In this document: positions 49,737 to 62,286 of the stretch, piece by piece | How positions within the stretch are numbered: position 1 is the stretch's first letter | Layout of the letters: the number at the start of each line of letters is the position of its first letter | Assembly (NCBI RefSeq): GCF_021917145.1 | Contig: NC_061077.1 | Coordinates: 14,527,420 to 14,591,419 of the forward strand | DNA length: 64,000 nt | Direction: 5' to 3' | Origin: Hypomesus transpacificus | Taxonomy: Eukaryota; Chordata; Actinopteri; Osmeriformes; Osmeridae | Program-made: the position numbers and the translations under genes | Notes under the pieces: model-generated | What the model was told of the DNA's origin: nothing | The model's input: only the letters and a program-made list of their open reading frames with translations | Databases searched by the model: none

Positions 49737-50879
49737 ATGTGCATCCACCCACATAAATGACACACAGACGCACACCACACACATAACTACCTACAAAAAC
49801 ACACAAAAACACAAGCGCACACACAGTGTGCATGCCTGAACACAAATGGCAGCTGGCAAAGCAGCCTAAGCCAAGCATGAAAATATGCGGAACTTTCTCT
49901 GTCCTGTGGGTTGATGCTAAATTTAGAGCTTGTGTCGTCTTCCCCTCTCTTTTTGTCTTCCAGTGCATAATTGCACAAGGGCTATACAGCTATGTGACTC
50001 CATATTCTACACCCAATTTTCACCATAAACAAGCTGAAATATTACCAATCAGGACTATATTTCTTTAACGTTGAAATTCAGCAGAATAAGTATTTAACTG
50101 CACCATACAGGAGGGGAAACGTTGCCAGAATATATTGCAAGCGGCTGAGCAGGACCTGATGACAGCCCTGGCTGATGTGTCGTGGCGTGTCAGAAGCGAT
50201 TAGAGGGGAGATGAACTGCCTCGACTTCTAAGAGATTACCTCGGAAGACTAAAAGTGGGCTTTTTCTTTTGAAGTTATTTCACTCCATCATTACGTTTAT
50301 ATTAATATTGAGGCATAAAAGCAGAGAAAACCACGGGCATGTGTTAAATTAGATTTGATGCAGTGCGCTCCTTCTGCGACGGATGATTTAGCTTAACATA
50401 CAATTGAGTGGACGTCCAGTTAACTAGAATTTAAGGTAGCCTATGCGAACTGAATGAATGAAAGTGCAGGTCATTTAAAAAGAACAGGAAACATCATAGT
50501 GTGCAGGCTACTGTACCCTCGACATGTGCCAATAAAAAGCGCTGTCCAAGGTCCTGCACTACGCGGGCCGACTACATTTAGACGAATTCATTCGGTTACG
50601 GATATTACATTAGAAAGATAAGCAATGTAGACGATGTTATTTAACATTTAAATAAACAGTAAATAAACGGCCACCTATAGCCTTCCTTAATTGATTACTA
50701 ATCTAGGGGTGAATCTAATCATCAAAAAAATAATAATCATCTTGTTAAAACAAACTACAGGCCTGATAGGGATTATTTTTTATAATTCAGAAACGTGGCA
50801 ATGTTTAGCCACACTGAATAAAACGGGCTTTGAAAACGAGAATGGATCAAAAAATAGGTTTTCTTTCACCGATTTCTTT

Positions 50880-50895
50880 GGGGGGGGGGGGGGGG
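50880..50895. repeat. G16 homopolymer
   Basis: Sixteen consecutive G residues, about 1.1 kb upstream of the slc32a1 start codon. Quadruplex-forming and length-unstable in principle. Confidence 0.9.
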
Positions 50896-52001
50896 TGAAT
50901 ATTAGAAGTCATTAATATGGCCAATAAAGTATTTTTACATGCTGACCAAAAATGACATTATATTTTAGTGGAACCTTTATTACTCTGGCAGGCCTTTATA
51001 ATGTTAAATGACGAACTTATTCCTCGAGCTATGCCAGCTCTGTTATAAACTCAAATAATAACCTCCAAAATAATAGCTTAAAGAAACATCAATAAAATTG
51101 ACGCCATAAACTGAAGAAGATTAAAAAAAAGTTAATGGAAAAGAAATGTCATGGAAATGATTTCATTAATTTAGTTTTTGTTAGAGATAAGTTATATCCA
51201 TTGGCGGCAACCAAATAAGAATGTATTCGATTTATTTAAACTCAATGTGTTGTGATTTAAATCTTTATCCTACTACATTATTAAGCTCATGGTTAAATTC
51301 GGGTCAAAAATCATTCGTATTAAAGATTGTGTCATTGATCCCAAACGAGGGAAATTGCGCCAATTGCGGTTCAGTCATGGGCATCCCCCAACACACTCAC
51401 ACACCCCATTCCTCTATGAGTCTGTCCATCCTAACTACCCTATACCCACCTCCTCTCTCTTCTCTTCCTCTATTTTTTACATTTCATGCCACCGTTTGAG
51501 TCAGGAGGGGTCTGTGCATGCTGAGCAAGTCATTACATTGGCAGTCTACGAAGGCACGTGCTTCGTACTCCTCTGACACACAGATTCCACCGCTCGCGCA
51601 TTGCACTTGTCACTGCTGTGGCACAGCTGAGCACGCGCCATCAGGACCAACAGGAACCGCTGCATTCGAGATCTGAAACGTGGAGATTTTTTCACATTTA
51701 AAATCTGATGAGGACTTTGGATAAATCTTATTCCAGGGAAATATTTTGCTTCATTTCTATTTGTTGTCAAGAGTGCAAGGACCGAATTGCGCGTGACATG
51801 GATCATCAACACTGGCGACTGATGCTTTAACGGTTGTGGAAAAAAACGGTTGGATAGCCGTTGGGGCAACTTCCAAAGGTCTTATCAACAGGCATGATTT
51901 TATAGCAGCAGTATACATCTCCTGCACGTAGGCTAATTTACCACTCTTCACTTTTTTCTTTTTTAAATTTGCATCTGAAACCATTAGTTCATATAAAAAA
52001 T

Positions 52002-54391
52002 ATGGCTCACTTAATCCGACACAAGATCACCAATAAACTGACCAATGCAGCCCACACGGTGTCCAACAAGTCCCAGGCCAAGGTCAGCGGTGTGTTTGCC
52101 AGGCTGGGATTCCAGGCCGCCACAGACGAGGAGGGTCTGGGCTTCGCAGGCTGCGACGACCTGGATTATGACTACAGGCAGGGGATGCAGATGGATGTGC
52201 TGCCCGGGGACGAGGAACGGGGAGAGATGGACGGAGACGGAATGATGGAGGGAGACAGCCACTACCAACGAGATGGCACCAGACCCCGCTCCTCCTCAGT
52301 CAAAAGCACAGGCCTTCCTAATGAGCTGCAGTCAGAGGACAAACCCAAAATCACTTCGTGGGAAGCAGGGTGGAATGTCACAAATGCTATTCAAGTAGGC
52401 TATCATTTAATTTTCGTTAACATTTTGCGACCTTTATTGCCAATTGGCGTTAGGCAATATGCCTGACGCATATGAGGGGGAATTGAACACTTTGGGCCTA
52501 AAGTCACCTTGAACAATAAGATGTAGGCTAAGCCTTTTAACCAAAACGATAAAGCATGGTCTGTATTTCGCCATCGAACGAATTCTGGACTGTATTTCGA
52601 TAGATTCTTAACTTCACATAACCTCAAACAAAGACGTATGTTAACCCTTTATAATATGTTTCGTCGGCTAATTTGGCCAATTAATGCACAACAGTCTCTG
52701 TTTTATTATTTATTTAAAGAATAAGGGAATTAATTTGGATTTGACGTGAAATATAATGGGATTATTCATCCTGAAATCTTTTATCGGTCAAAAAACAGCC
52801 TCCTCGTCAATTTGAGATCGCGACTGCACGCGCCTGATTAGCCTCGGGCACGATCATGACATCATTATTCTTACAGCCACATAATAAAACGGCATGATTT
52901 AAAAAAAGAGGCGATATTTGTTTTTTGCTATCTAGATTCAATGTTGCATGTCTTGAAAATGCCATAGGTAATACACAATGCAAAATAAAATATAACAAAA
53001 ATAATACTAAGCGCAAAGTCTTCTCTCGGTAGGCCTATTGCCCTCACAAATGTGTTTTTGCACGGCTAATGTGTTTAATTCGTTTATGATATAGTTATAT
53101 ACCAACAATACATGTGATTGATGCGCGGCCGGCTTGGCCGGAGAGGCTGTCACTCTGATGAGGTCTTGTCCATAAACACTCCACTGCGCTTCTGTGTCCG
53201 CAGGGCATGTTCGTCCTTGGCTTACCATATGCCATTCTGCATGGCGGATACCTCGGACTCTTCCTCATCATCTTCGCCGCCGTGGTGTGCTGCTACACCG
53301 GGAAGATTCTGATCGCCTGTCTTTACGAGGAGAACGAGGACGGACAGCTGGTGCGCGTGAGGGACACGTACGTGGACATCGCCAATGCATGCTGTGCGCC
53401 AAGGTTCCCATCCCTGGGCGGACACATCGTGAACGTGGCTCAGATAATTGAGCTGGTGATGACGTGCATCCTGTATGTGGTGGTCAGTGGCAACCTGATG
53501 TTAAACAGTTTCCCAAGCCTACCGGTGTCTCAGAAGGCTTGGTCCGTCATCGCTACCGTGGCCCTTCTTCCCTGCGCCTTCCTCAAGAACCTCAAGTCCG
53601 TCTCCAAGTTCAGCTTGCTTTGCACCGTCGCACACATTGTCATTAACGTCTTGGTGATCGCCTACTGCCTCTCCAGAGCACGTGACTGGGCCTGGGAGAA
53701 AGTCAAGTTCTATATCGACGTAAAGAAGTTTCCCATTTCCATCGGCATCATCGTGTTCAGCTACACATCACAGATTTTTCTTCCATCGTTGGAGGGCAAC
53801 ATGCAGAGGCCAAGCGAGTTCCACTGCATGATGGACTGGACCCACATATCCGCCTGCGTCCTCAAGGGGTTGTTTGCACTGGTGGCTTACTTGACTTGGG
53901 CTGACGCCACCAAGGAAGTAATCACCGACAACCTGCCATCCACCATTCGAGCGGTTGTCAACCTGTTCTTGGTTTCCAAGGCGCTGCTCTCCTACCCGCT
54001 GCCATTCTTTGCTGCCGTGGAAGTTATGGAAAAGTCCCTGTTCCAGGGCGGAGGCCGCTCCATGCTCCCTGACTGTTACGGGCCTAGCGGCCAATTGAAG
54101 TCCTGGGGGCTAGGCCTCCGGATCGGCTTGGTGGTTTTCACGTTGCTCATGGCTATCTTTGTGCCGCATTTCGCTCTCCTAATGGGCCTCACGGGGAGCC
54201 TCACAGGGGCAGGCCTATGCTTCTTGCTCCCCAGTCTGTTTCATCTAAAGCTCCTTTGGAGAAAACTCTTATGGCACCATGTGTTCTTTGACGTCGCTAT
54301 CTTCGTTATAGGTGGCATATGCAGCATATCTGGGTTTATTCACTCTGTTGAGGGGCTGATAGAGGCTTATAAATACAACCTTCATGACTGA
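52002..54391 (+). CDS. slc32a1: Vesicular GABA/glycine transporter (VGAT/VIAAT)
   Basis: Two exons, 52002-52394 (131 codons) and 53204-54391, with an 809-bp phase-0 intron. The total is 526 aa (human 525). The protein is the proton-coupled transporter that loads GABA and glycine into synaptic vesicles of inhibitory neurons (AAAP family). Exon 1 encodes the long acidic cytosolic N-terminus ([20 protein letters not shown]...[13 protein letters not shown]). Exon 2 encodes all membrane helices, starting [20 protein letters not shown] and including [37 protein letters not shown] and [16 protein letters not shown]. The core is nearly invariant across vertebrates and no residue looks damaged. The two-exon structure and the adjacent actr5 match human 20q11.23. 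The exon-2 acceptor is ccgcag at 53198-53203. AATAAA lies at 54525. Confidence 0.98.
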
Positions 54392-54524
54392 AAAAACAGT
54401 CATTAAAACATACTTAGCGTTATAAATGTAATTCTTAATGGCGCGTACGGCGCATACGACAGCTCGAGAGGAAACGTGTGTAATTGTGTTTATTTATTTT
54501 TTTGCCGTCGTGATTATGTGCAAT

Positions 54525-54530
54525 AATAAA
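54525..54530 (+). promoter_or_regulatory. Candidate poly(A) signal of slc32a1
   Basis: AATAAA lies 134 bases past the stop codon. A second hexamer at about 55104 would give a longer 3-prime UTR. Confidence 0.45.
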
Positions 54531-55687
54531 CTAACATATAGGGCCTATGTAATAGCTAGCTACTCATATGGTGACGTTTTCTTTCACTAGGGATGAAACA
54601 AAGCCGTTCCTCGAGAAAGCATTTTCTAGTGTTACCAGAATCAAGACAGATTATCACAGCTTCTGTAAAGTTGATGACCATCACCGATCCAACTCAGAGT
54701 GTATAGTGTTTATATGCGGAATGACATCTATGAATTGTGAAGAATGCAACGAACTTTAATCATTGATTTCGAGCTGCTATAAATAGTTTTACTGAGAAAA
54801 TTTCCTTACAGGCACTCGTCAAATGGTGCTATGGAAAACAAAAGAAAAGTCAATGTAGTTGTTTACTAATAATATGAACATTTCGATTCGTTTTGAATTG
54901 TGAGCCCAGTCTTCGTCAACGCATTAGGTTTTTGGTGTTTCAAGTGTCGTTTTGGATGAAGTGAATTAAGTGCAACTGGCTCCTAAATGTGTTATGAACC
55001 GTCAGTCCCATATTGTCTTCCTGTTGAACTTGTTCGTTGTGCTTTCATGGAATTAGGCTAATCATGATGTGTGAGAAACGAAAATTTGTTGAATTATCAG
55101 ATGAATAAATCGAATATTTTAGCCTCGTGATTTTGTAGCCTATGTGTTTTTGTAGGCTTAACGGGATTCAGGTTTTGAGGTAGAGAGGGGTGTCATTCGT
55201 CATTGTAGCCTCCACAGAATTACTGAGAAACATTACATGCACTGTAAAAAACGCGGTCGCACTTTCACTTCCTAATTTGTTTTTATCTTTAGGGTATAGC
55301 ACACAGTACGAAGTCTTTACTTATCAGAATCATGTCGACGTTCTGAGAACTTCACTGCATGGAGACAAATTGAGCCAATCCATAAGAGTCATACACCACA
55401 GTCTATTTTAGCTTTGATAACCTTGTTGTTTTGGGTCCACTGACGGAACCCTGTTCTGCAGGCTCTTCACACATCAGCTCACAGAGCCTCTCTATAAGAG
55501 GGAGATGGACTTTATAAAAATCACTCTATAAGGAAGTTGATTTGCCATACGGAGAACCTTGAACCAAACTGCAAACACCTACTGCTGGCTGTCTACTGGG
55601 TACATTACATCTTATTTAATGTTAATTTGGAGTTTAGATTATTTAGTTTTCCCCAGGAAAATTGTACAGAGGGGTCTCGTCTGTAAC
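54531..55687. other. Intergenic, slc32a1 to BPI/LBP
   Basis: AT-rich, with no gene. It probably holds a distal slc32a1 3-prime UTR and the promoter of the next gene. A 'tataaaaatcactctataag' stretch at about 55512-55531 is a possible TATA region about 160 bp before the next ATG. Confidence 0.45.
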
Positions 55688-58600
55688 ATGTTGCCCTACC
55701 TGGTGTTTCTGCTGCTGACTCTTTCCACACACACACATGGAGAGAAGCCTGCTATCAAGCTCATCCTCACAGACAAGGGACTTCAGTATGGTGAGACCCA
55801 CACTCAACATGACATGCAGGGCAACACTTGTATTTCAATTTATTGATTTGGATAATAACTGTTTGATTATACTGCTCTTTCCTTGAGGGTTTAGGTTGGT
55901 TGAGGGGCAGTTCTATGGGCGTATGTGAAGCCCTCTGTGACATGCTTGCGTGTAAAAAGGGCTGTACAAAGAAATTTGATTTGATTTGATTTCTGGGATC
56001 TACTGTAAATACATTTAATCAGGTAACGTAATGTCTGAGATACTCCATTGAGTGAATTGGAATTCCCCCAAGGTTCCCAGCTCATGTATCATATTGGGAT
56101 CATTACAGCAAATCTGATGGAAATAAATATATTTTTGTAATGTAACAAAATGTAATTATCCATAATGTTGACAATATGCTGCCTTTTTTTTTACTTTTTC
56201 TTCCTGTTGTCCACTTCTAGGGGAACACATGGCTTCTGTGGTGTTAACGGAGAAGATGAAAAACATGTCCTTTCCTGACATCAGTGGAGGAGTCAGCATT
56301 GGTTTGCTAGGAACTGTAGACTATGTCCTCAGTGGGTAAGTAATAGAGATCAGGGAAGAGATTAAGATGAGCTGGGCCCCAACACCAGACTGTCAGTCCT
56401 CTACACACCCATCTATGTCAAGGGTATTGTTACATTAACCATCATGGTAGTATTTAGCTGATCTCTGTTAATATTACAACATGGACCAAAATAAAACATC
56501 ACTAACAACAATACACTCTCTTTTCTCCTGTTCCTGCAGGATGTCTGTCTCCCAGTGTGATTTCCCAGAACCCTCAGTGGACTTTTATGAGGAAGTCGGA
56601 CTCAAGGCAGTTGTCTCCGACCTAAACATGAGAGTGAATGGGAGATGGAACACCAACTTTGGAATCATGTGAGTCAGTTAGATGTCTCATGTTCCATTGT
56701 CCCACCAGGGATTGAGAGTGGACAGGTGAAGGGTAAATTTAAAACCAATTGAATTTAAATATGCTATCTTTTCTGTTCTGTTTTTTCAACCATAAGCTGG
56801 TTAAGAGGAAATAAAATAGAGAAAACTATTTTTTGACCCTAGATCAACTGATATTGGCCGCGTTTCCCAGATTCGTTAAGAAGCTCTTAACGCTAGGAGC
56901 TTCTTAGGACATTCTAAGAGCGTTCTAGAGCGCTCTTACAATGCTCCTAAGAGCTTCTTAACGAATCTGGGAAATGCGGCCAATATGATTACATTGTGTT
57001 TCCTCCATAATTTTATCCTTGTTACGTGTGGTTTGCCATGGGTTGTTCTCTCATTGTTTGAATGTGTGTACGTGCATATGTGTGTTTGTGTATGCGTGTG
57101 CTTTTGCAGATATGACAGTGGTTCATTTGACCTGAAAGTTTCCAATGTAGGTGTGACCTCTGTGGTGAGGTTGGCTGACAACGAGGGACACCTGTCAATC
57201 TCCAGCGAGGCCTGCTCTGCTGAAATTGGTGATGTCAACATAAACTTCCATGGTGGTGCCAGGTGGGAAGTTAACTGATGGATTGATGGAGAGATTTGTG
57301 TGTGTGACAGTGATTGAGACATCAGTATAATTTCACATAATATTTCTTTGTTGACAGTTTCATCTTTCAGCCTTTTGTGGACGGTTTTAAGGGTCGTATC
57401 AAAGGTGAAATACTAGGGAAAGTAAGTCATGGTTCCCTGGTAACCTATAGATTCTCTCTGCTCATCATCATCATTTTAATTCTAAAATGGTAACAAGCCT
57501 AGTAGTGCTGTTGTAGACTTCAAACAGTAAACACACAATTTCCCATGGATAATCAACTCTCCTCCCAATAAACAAAGAAAACAGTACAATTGCACTGTAC
57601 TTTTCACGTACGATTTCTTCATCCTGATTACAGATGAAAAAAACTTTTTGTTACTATACCCAGATCTGCCCAGCAATCCAACAACAAACAGAAGAACTGG
57701 AGAGACAACTAGCGGCCATTGCAGGTACTGCATATTGAAGTAATTTGAAATATTAAAAACGGGGACAGAATGACTTATTAAAGCATGTCCAGCTAAGATC
57801 ATTAAGTTGACGGCTAGACTTAAGTGAACTCCAGTGAGCTCAAATGTTGGTGAAGTTCTCTGAGTTGATATCTGAGTGGCAATAAGACAACTCTCAATCT
57901 GTTAGTCAAGTTCACTGTGTCAGATGTTAATCTGTTAGTGATGTCTTCTGTGCTGCTTGTGGTCCACCAGTCTCCTTTCAGGTTGGTTCTGATCTGGTTT
58001 TGGACGTCCCTCTCTCCAGCTCCCCCCTTGTGGACTCTGCCAGCCTGGAGCTGGACTTCAAGGTAAAGCAACTTCCGCCTGTCTCACATGGATGTTGTGG
58101 ATACACCAAACACTGGTCCTTGAAACACAATGCACATCTGATCTGAGTACCCTCAGAATCTGATAATAAACCTCAAGGTAGGGGTTGGCTATCCAAGTCA
58201 GGATCCTTGCTAAGATTGCTGCAATTAACGATATCTTGGTCTCAGAAAGTCCCAACATGTTGTGGTTTGTGTCATACAGGGTGAGTTCTACAGTGCCAAG
58301 AGCCACACAGATCCTCCCTTCCAGGCAGATGACTTCTCTCTGACCCGCCAAGACTCTTACATGCTCTCACTGGGCATGTCTGAGTTCACCGCCAACTCCG
58401 TTTCTTACTCCTACTTCTCCACTGGGGTCCTTGTAGCCCACATAACTGACAAAATGGTAAGTTTTTCTGCTGTATGTCTGTGTCTGTTTTTCTGCTACTG
58501 AAAAACAACTGTCTTCATGTTCTGCGTCCAATGTGTTCTGTCAGATCCCAGCGTTCTCTCCTCTGCGTCTCAATACCAGCTCCTTTGGTAAACTCATCCC

Positions 58601-59907
58601 TCAGGTAAACATATTTAGTCTTGAACCTTTTTATTACACTACCATGATTATAGCAGACACACTGGTTGCTTCTCTTTACTATAGGCAGAGATCTACGCAA
58701 TGAGATTAACAAATATCAGCAGAATAAAGTCAACTTTGCTCACTTTATCTACTCCACTGTTCCTGTTCCATGTCCATCACTTCCTTTCCACCCCTACCTC
58801 TTCCTTCTCCTCCCACTGTTTCTCCTCCTCTTCTCCTTCCTCCTCATCCAGCTGCCAAAGCTCTTCCCTGACCTGCTGATGGAGCTCAGTGTGTCAGCCA
58901 GGAAGGTCCCCATGTTCTCCTTTCTACCTGGGGAGGTGCAGCTGGGTCTCCCAGGCATGGTCACCGCCTTCGCCGTTCAGAACAACGCAACCCTCACCCC
59001 ACTATTCAAGCTGCAAGCTGTGAGTACCACGGTGACTCTATGGGATGTCCTATATATTTCCCAAGTTTTCTATGTTGCAATGTAACTCTCTGTGTTGATT
59101 ATTCCATCCTGTTTGGTGAGTGTCTTTGCAGCTAGATGTGATCAGATGTTGTCTCTCTGCAGGACTCAGTCTTCAGTGGTCAGGTCTCCATCTCAGGGAA
59201 CAAGGTCCGAGGTTCCGCAGCGCTGAGCAAGTAAGACCCAGAAGTTGTCTGATGAAGATGCTGCTTGTGTTCTGACCATTATCACTCAGTAACACAACTC
59301 TCTTTCTGATAGTTTTACCCTCACACTGGTGTCCAGTGAAATTGGACCGTTTAAGGTAGGATGGTTAAACAGTCTCTGTGGTACATTCTAAAAGTCCACG
59401 TTAACAGCGACACTGCATAGTGATAAAGACAAGTTCAACATCTACATACCTTTGCAGACTGACCATCATTTTATGTTTTTCTAGGCTGCTTTCCTTGAGA
59501 ACCTAGTGATGTTGGGGATAAAAACGGTTTTATTGCCTAAACTGAATGGTAAGAACCTGAAAAATGTAATGCATCAAACATACATTTTGTCTCAGTTTTG
59601 AACGGAGACAATATACCAGTGCAATAAAGTGAAACTCATATTGACCCAGTGTGAAGCACTATTAGATGTGACTCTCCTTTGTTTCAGCCAAACTGGGAGA
59701 GGGGGTGGTTTTACCCAGCCTACATCACATCCAGCTGGTCAACCCAGTCCTGAAGGTGAAAAAGGTCAGTAACCATGCTATTAATTGTACGTCCATTATG
59801 TATGAAAGTTGACCTTTTATACGAAACAGATCATTTCAACATGGCTTACCGTGTCTTCTTATGCCTTTCAGGGTTTTGTTGCGTTTTCCTGCGACTTTGA
59901 TGTCTAG
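55688..59907 (+). CDS. bpi: BPI/LBP-family lipopolysaccharide-binding protein
   Basis: Fifteen exons: 55688-55790, 56221-56335, 56540-56668, 57110-57262, 57358-57421, 57664-57724, 57971-58062, 58280-58456, 58545-58604, 58852-59019, 59163-59230, 59313-59355, 59485-59548, 59688-59764, 59872-59907. They join in frame to 469 aa, the usual size of BPI and LBP. These are secreted boomerang-shaped lipid-binding proteins that bind bacterial lipopolysaccharide. The first 18 residues (MLPYLVFLLLTLSTHTHG) form a signal peptide, followed by KPAIKLILTDKGLQYG. The two cysteines that form the N-barrel disulfide are visible as SEACSAEIG and GKICPAI. The KGEFYSAK equivalent (FKGEFYS) starts the linker and C-barrel, and the protein ends FVAFSCDFDV. 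Fish genes of this type are equally related to BPI and LBP, so the symbol is nominal. Exon 6 could start earlier, at an AG at 57633, but the chosen acceptor at 57663 fits the family. Confidence 0.92.
55890..55992 (+). repeat. LINE 3-prime tail in BPI/LBP intron 1
   Basis: The text 'gtgaagccctctgtgacatg' followed by 'aaaagggctgtacaaagaaa' and a (TTTGA)n run is a common fish LINE 3-prime end. Only about 100 bp remains. Confidence 0.65.
56851..56986. mobile_element. Palindromic MITE, copy 2, in BPI/LBP intron 3
   Basis: Same family as 40424-40552: 'gcgtttcccagattcgttaa', 'gaagctcttaacgctaggag', and the reverse complement on the right ending 'cttaacgaatctgggaaa'. The palindrome also includes the flanks (atattggcc / ggccaatat), so no direct target duplication can be told apart. 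It leaves the neighbouring exons untouched. Confidence 0.8.
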
Positions 59908-60523
59908 TCTGTAGCCATGGGGCGCCACTGAGTCACATTGCCTTCCACAAGCCAAACTGAAGTTTGATAATCAAACTGACTTCTGACACTTTTATACATC
60001 ATGTAGGACAAGACAAATGTATGTTAATTGATTCACTCAATCAAATAAGTTGATGACAACTGATTCTGCAACTGCACTTTTCTCAGATACAATACAATGT
60101 TGTTTTCAACCATAGGAAGTTGTTGTGAAAGACTTTAATTTCTGTTTATTTTAGGACAGATGAGAGTTTTGTCGTAGATGTATTTCAGATAATCAATCAC
60201 TAAACTTGTTACATGTCCTTCAAACTTATATTTATGAAGCAGAACAACCATTATACCAACAAAACTATCGTTGACACACAAACATAAGACAACACAAAAC
60301 CATTGAGCCATGAATCAGATGGGATCTAGGGTAGATCAACACTCTGAAACTCCAACTTTTCGATTCCAGAAAAGCTGATTTTAATTAGTTAAATCAACTA
60401 GGAGTGCGTCCACTCTGATTTAAGGGTGGGCATGAGAACTAGCAAGGTTCTAACAGAAGGGTTAACCCTTGTGTTATCTTTGGGTCATTGTGACCCCCCC
60501 ACGTGTTGCGACAACTTTACCTG

Positions 60524-60590
60524 GGGTCAGATGGCTGAGCGGTTATGGAATTGGGCTATTAATCAGAAGGTTGCCAGTCCACTATAAGAT
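60524..60590 (+). repeat. SINE tRNA-like head, truncated
   Basis: 'gtcagatggctgagcggtta' followed by 'gggctattaatcagaaggtt' and 'gccag' corresponds to the head of the SINE at 9990-10203, in the opposite orientation. It breaks off within the B box. Confidence 0.65.
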
Positions 60591-60816
60591 AATGTATCAT
60601 GACAGTTTGTATGATTTGGTCATTTATCATCACACCAGCATTTAATTATCACGGCAAACAATTACACTGCACTAAACTGTAAGTGTAAATGTAAAGTGAA
60701 AATAACAAAACCAGTCACTATGATGAAGTGAATGACGTATCATTCATGTCTTACTAAAACAGCGGCCACGCGAAAGGGAATGAAGAAACTGTTTCCTCAA
60801 CTACAAAATAGCCTAC

Positions 60817-61110
60817 AATGCGGGTCACGTGAACAAAGGATAAATCTATAAATAAATCTATCTAGAACGACCGAGTTGGGAAATGAACGAATCGTTCCTC
60901 TAGCTACCAGCACAGACAAAGCCAATGCAGGTCACGTGAAAAATGATCCAAAGACTCGTAGAACGACCGAGTTGGGAAATGAACGAATCGTTCCACTAGC
61001 TTACAGTACAGAGCCTATGCAGGTCACGTGAAAAATGATCCAAAGACTCCTAGAAAGGCCGAGTCGGTAAATGAACAAATCATTTCTGTTTACCTGGACG
61101 AGCCTATGCA
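60817..61110. repeat. Tandem repeat, about 93-bp unit, three copies
   Basis: Units at 60817-60923, 60924-61016 and 61017-61105, with a fourth partial. Each contains an E-box core (GGTCACGTGAA), then 'gaacgaccgagttgggaaat' and GAACGAATCGTTC. Units 2 and 3 are closest at their 5-prime halves. Unit 1 has a different insert. Confidence 0.85.
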
Positions 61111-61420
61111 ACAGTCCCGAATGCCCGGCCATGAGAAATTGAACGAATGACTCTTTGAGAGGAGTCGTTACTCCCGAGTCCTGGTAAGGCTTCGTTCAAA
61201 ATGAACGAATAGTTCACGAACGACACATCACTACAAACTTGACGTTTTTCCACTGTCGCAACTTTTTTTGCCGACATCAATTTACCAAATAATCGGAGCA
61301 CTATCTGGTTTGTTTTGTAGATCTGAAACGTAAGGCAGACATAATCAAATGTTTTTTTGTTTTTCATAAGCCAGGCTACATCAAGTATGTTATAATAAGT
61401 GGTAGCCTATCACACACTGG

Positions 61421-62286
61421 CTGTGTCTACTACCGCGCACTTTACAAAGTACACTGCAATACAGTGCACTGCAAAACAGTGCACTTACATATTCAGTGCA
61501 CTCCGTCGCTGATAAGTGCTGTCTGAAATGGAACACTTGCGTTGAACACTTGACGGAAGTGACGGACGCAAATCTGCCCGCGAGACCCGCAAAACCTGCC
61601 AAAATGAACGCGCTTCTCCACCCCAAGTGGAAAAAGCTGCCGAAAGGGCTCCTCCTCTTCCGCTACGTAGCCAAGATGGCGTCTGTTTAGGAGTTGTGTC
61701 CATCGATGTACACTGTGGCTTTGTCTACTACCGCGCACTTGTGCACTTTGAGCACTGACTTTCAGTGCTCAGGGCGCTTCAATCACAAAACCAGAATAAT
61801 TCAGTGCACTGAAAGTACCCGGATGGCGCACTGCAAACGGTCCAAAAGAACAGTGTACAACGATGGACACTACTCGCCCTAAACGGGCGCCATCTTGGCT
61901 ACGTAGCAGAAAAGGAGGAGCCCTTTCGGCAGCTTTTTCCACTTGAGTGGAGAAGCGCGTTCATTTTGGCAGGTTTTGCGGGTGTGGCAAGCAGATTTGC
62001 GTCCGTCACTTCCACCAAGTGTTTAACATAGCAGTGTTCCATTTGAGACAGCACTTAACAGCGACAGAGTGCACTGAATATGTAAGTGCACTGTTTTGCA
62101 GGGCACTGTATTGCAGTGTACTTCATAAAGTGCGCGGTAGTAGACACAGCCTGTTTTTTTGGACCGTTTGCAGTGCGCCATCCGGGTACTTTCAGTGCAC
62201 TGAATTCTTCTGGTTTTGTGAGTGAAGCGCCCTAAGTACTGAAAGTCAGTGCTCGAAGTGCACAAGTGCGCGGTAATAGACACAGC
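61421..62286. mobile_element. Compound inverted-repeat (MITE-like) cluster
   Basis: The order is A (61421-61715), B (61716-61852), inverted A (61853-62152), inverted B (62153-62286). A and B each begin with (G/T)TGTCTACTACCGCGCAC, and the inverted copies end with its reverse complement, so four terminal-repeat copies are present. The interior has repeated 'cagtgcact' words and 'gctacgtagccaagatggcg'. There is no transposase. Likely two related non-autonomous elements, one nested in or recombined with another. Confidence 0.75.

Larger units (their letters stand above)
46851..52001. other. 5.2-kb gene-free interval between actr5 and slc32a1
   Basis: The two genes are transcribed away from each other, so both promoters lie here. 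Contents include a TA/ATCTATAT microsatellite (48504-48555), CA-rich low complexity (48558-48655), a non-repetitive stretch at about 49080-49400 that could be regulatory, a (CA)n tract (49703-49734), a 16-base G run (50880-50895) and the probable 5-prime UTR of slc32a1 (about 51500-52001). No coding exon is supported. Confidence 0.55.

Noticed and set aside
53768-54094. 108-codon minus-strand frame
   Set aside because: Antisense shadow of the highly constrained slc32a1 exon 2.
58666-59085. 139-codon frame across the BPI/LBP exon 10 region
   Set aside because: Only 58852-59019 of it is exon. The rest is intron read-through with a pyrimidine tract.
60524-60590. Functional tRNA gene
   Set aside because: It has an A box and the start of a B box but no acceptor-stem pairing, and it matches the SINE in elapor1 intron 12.
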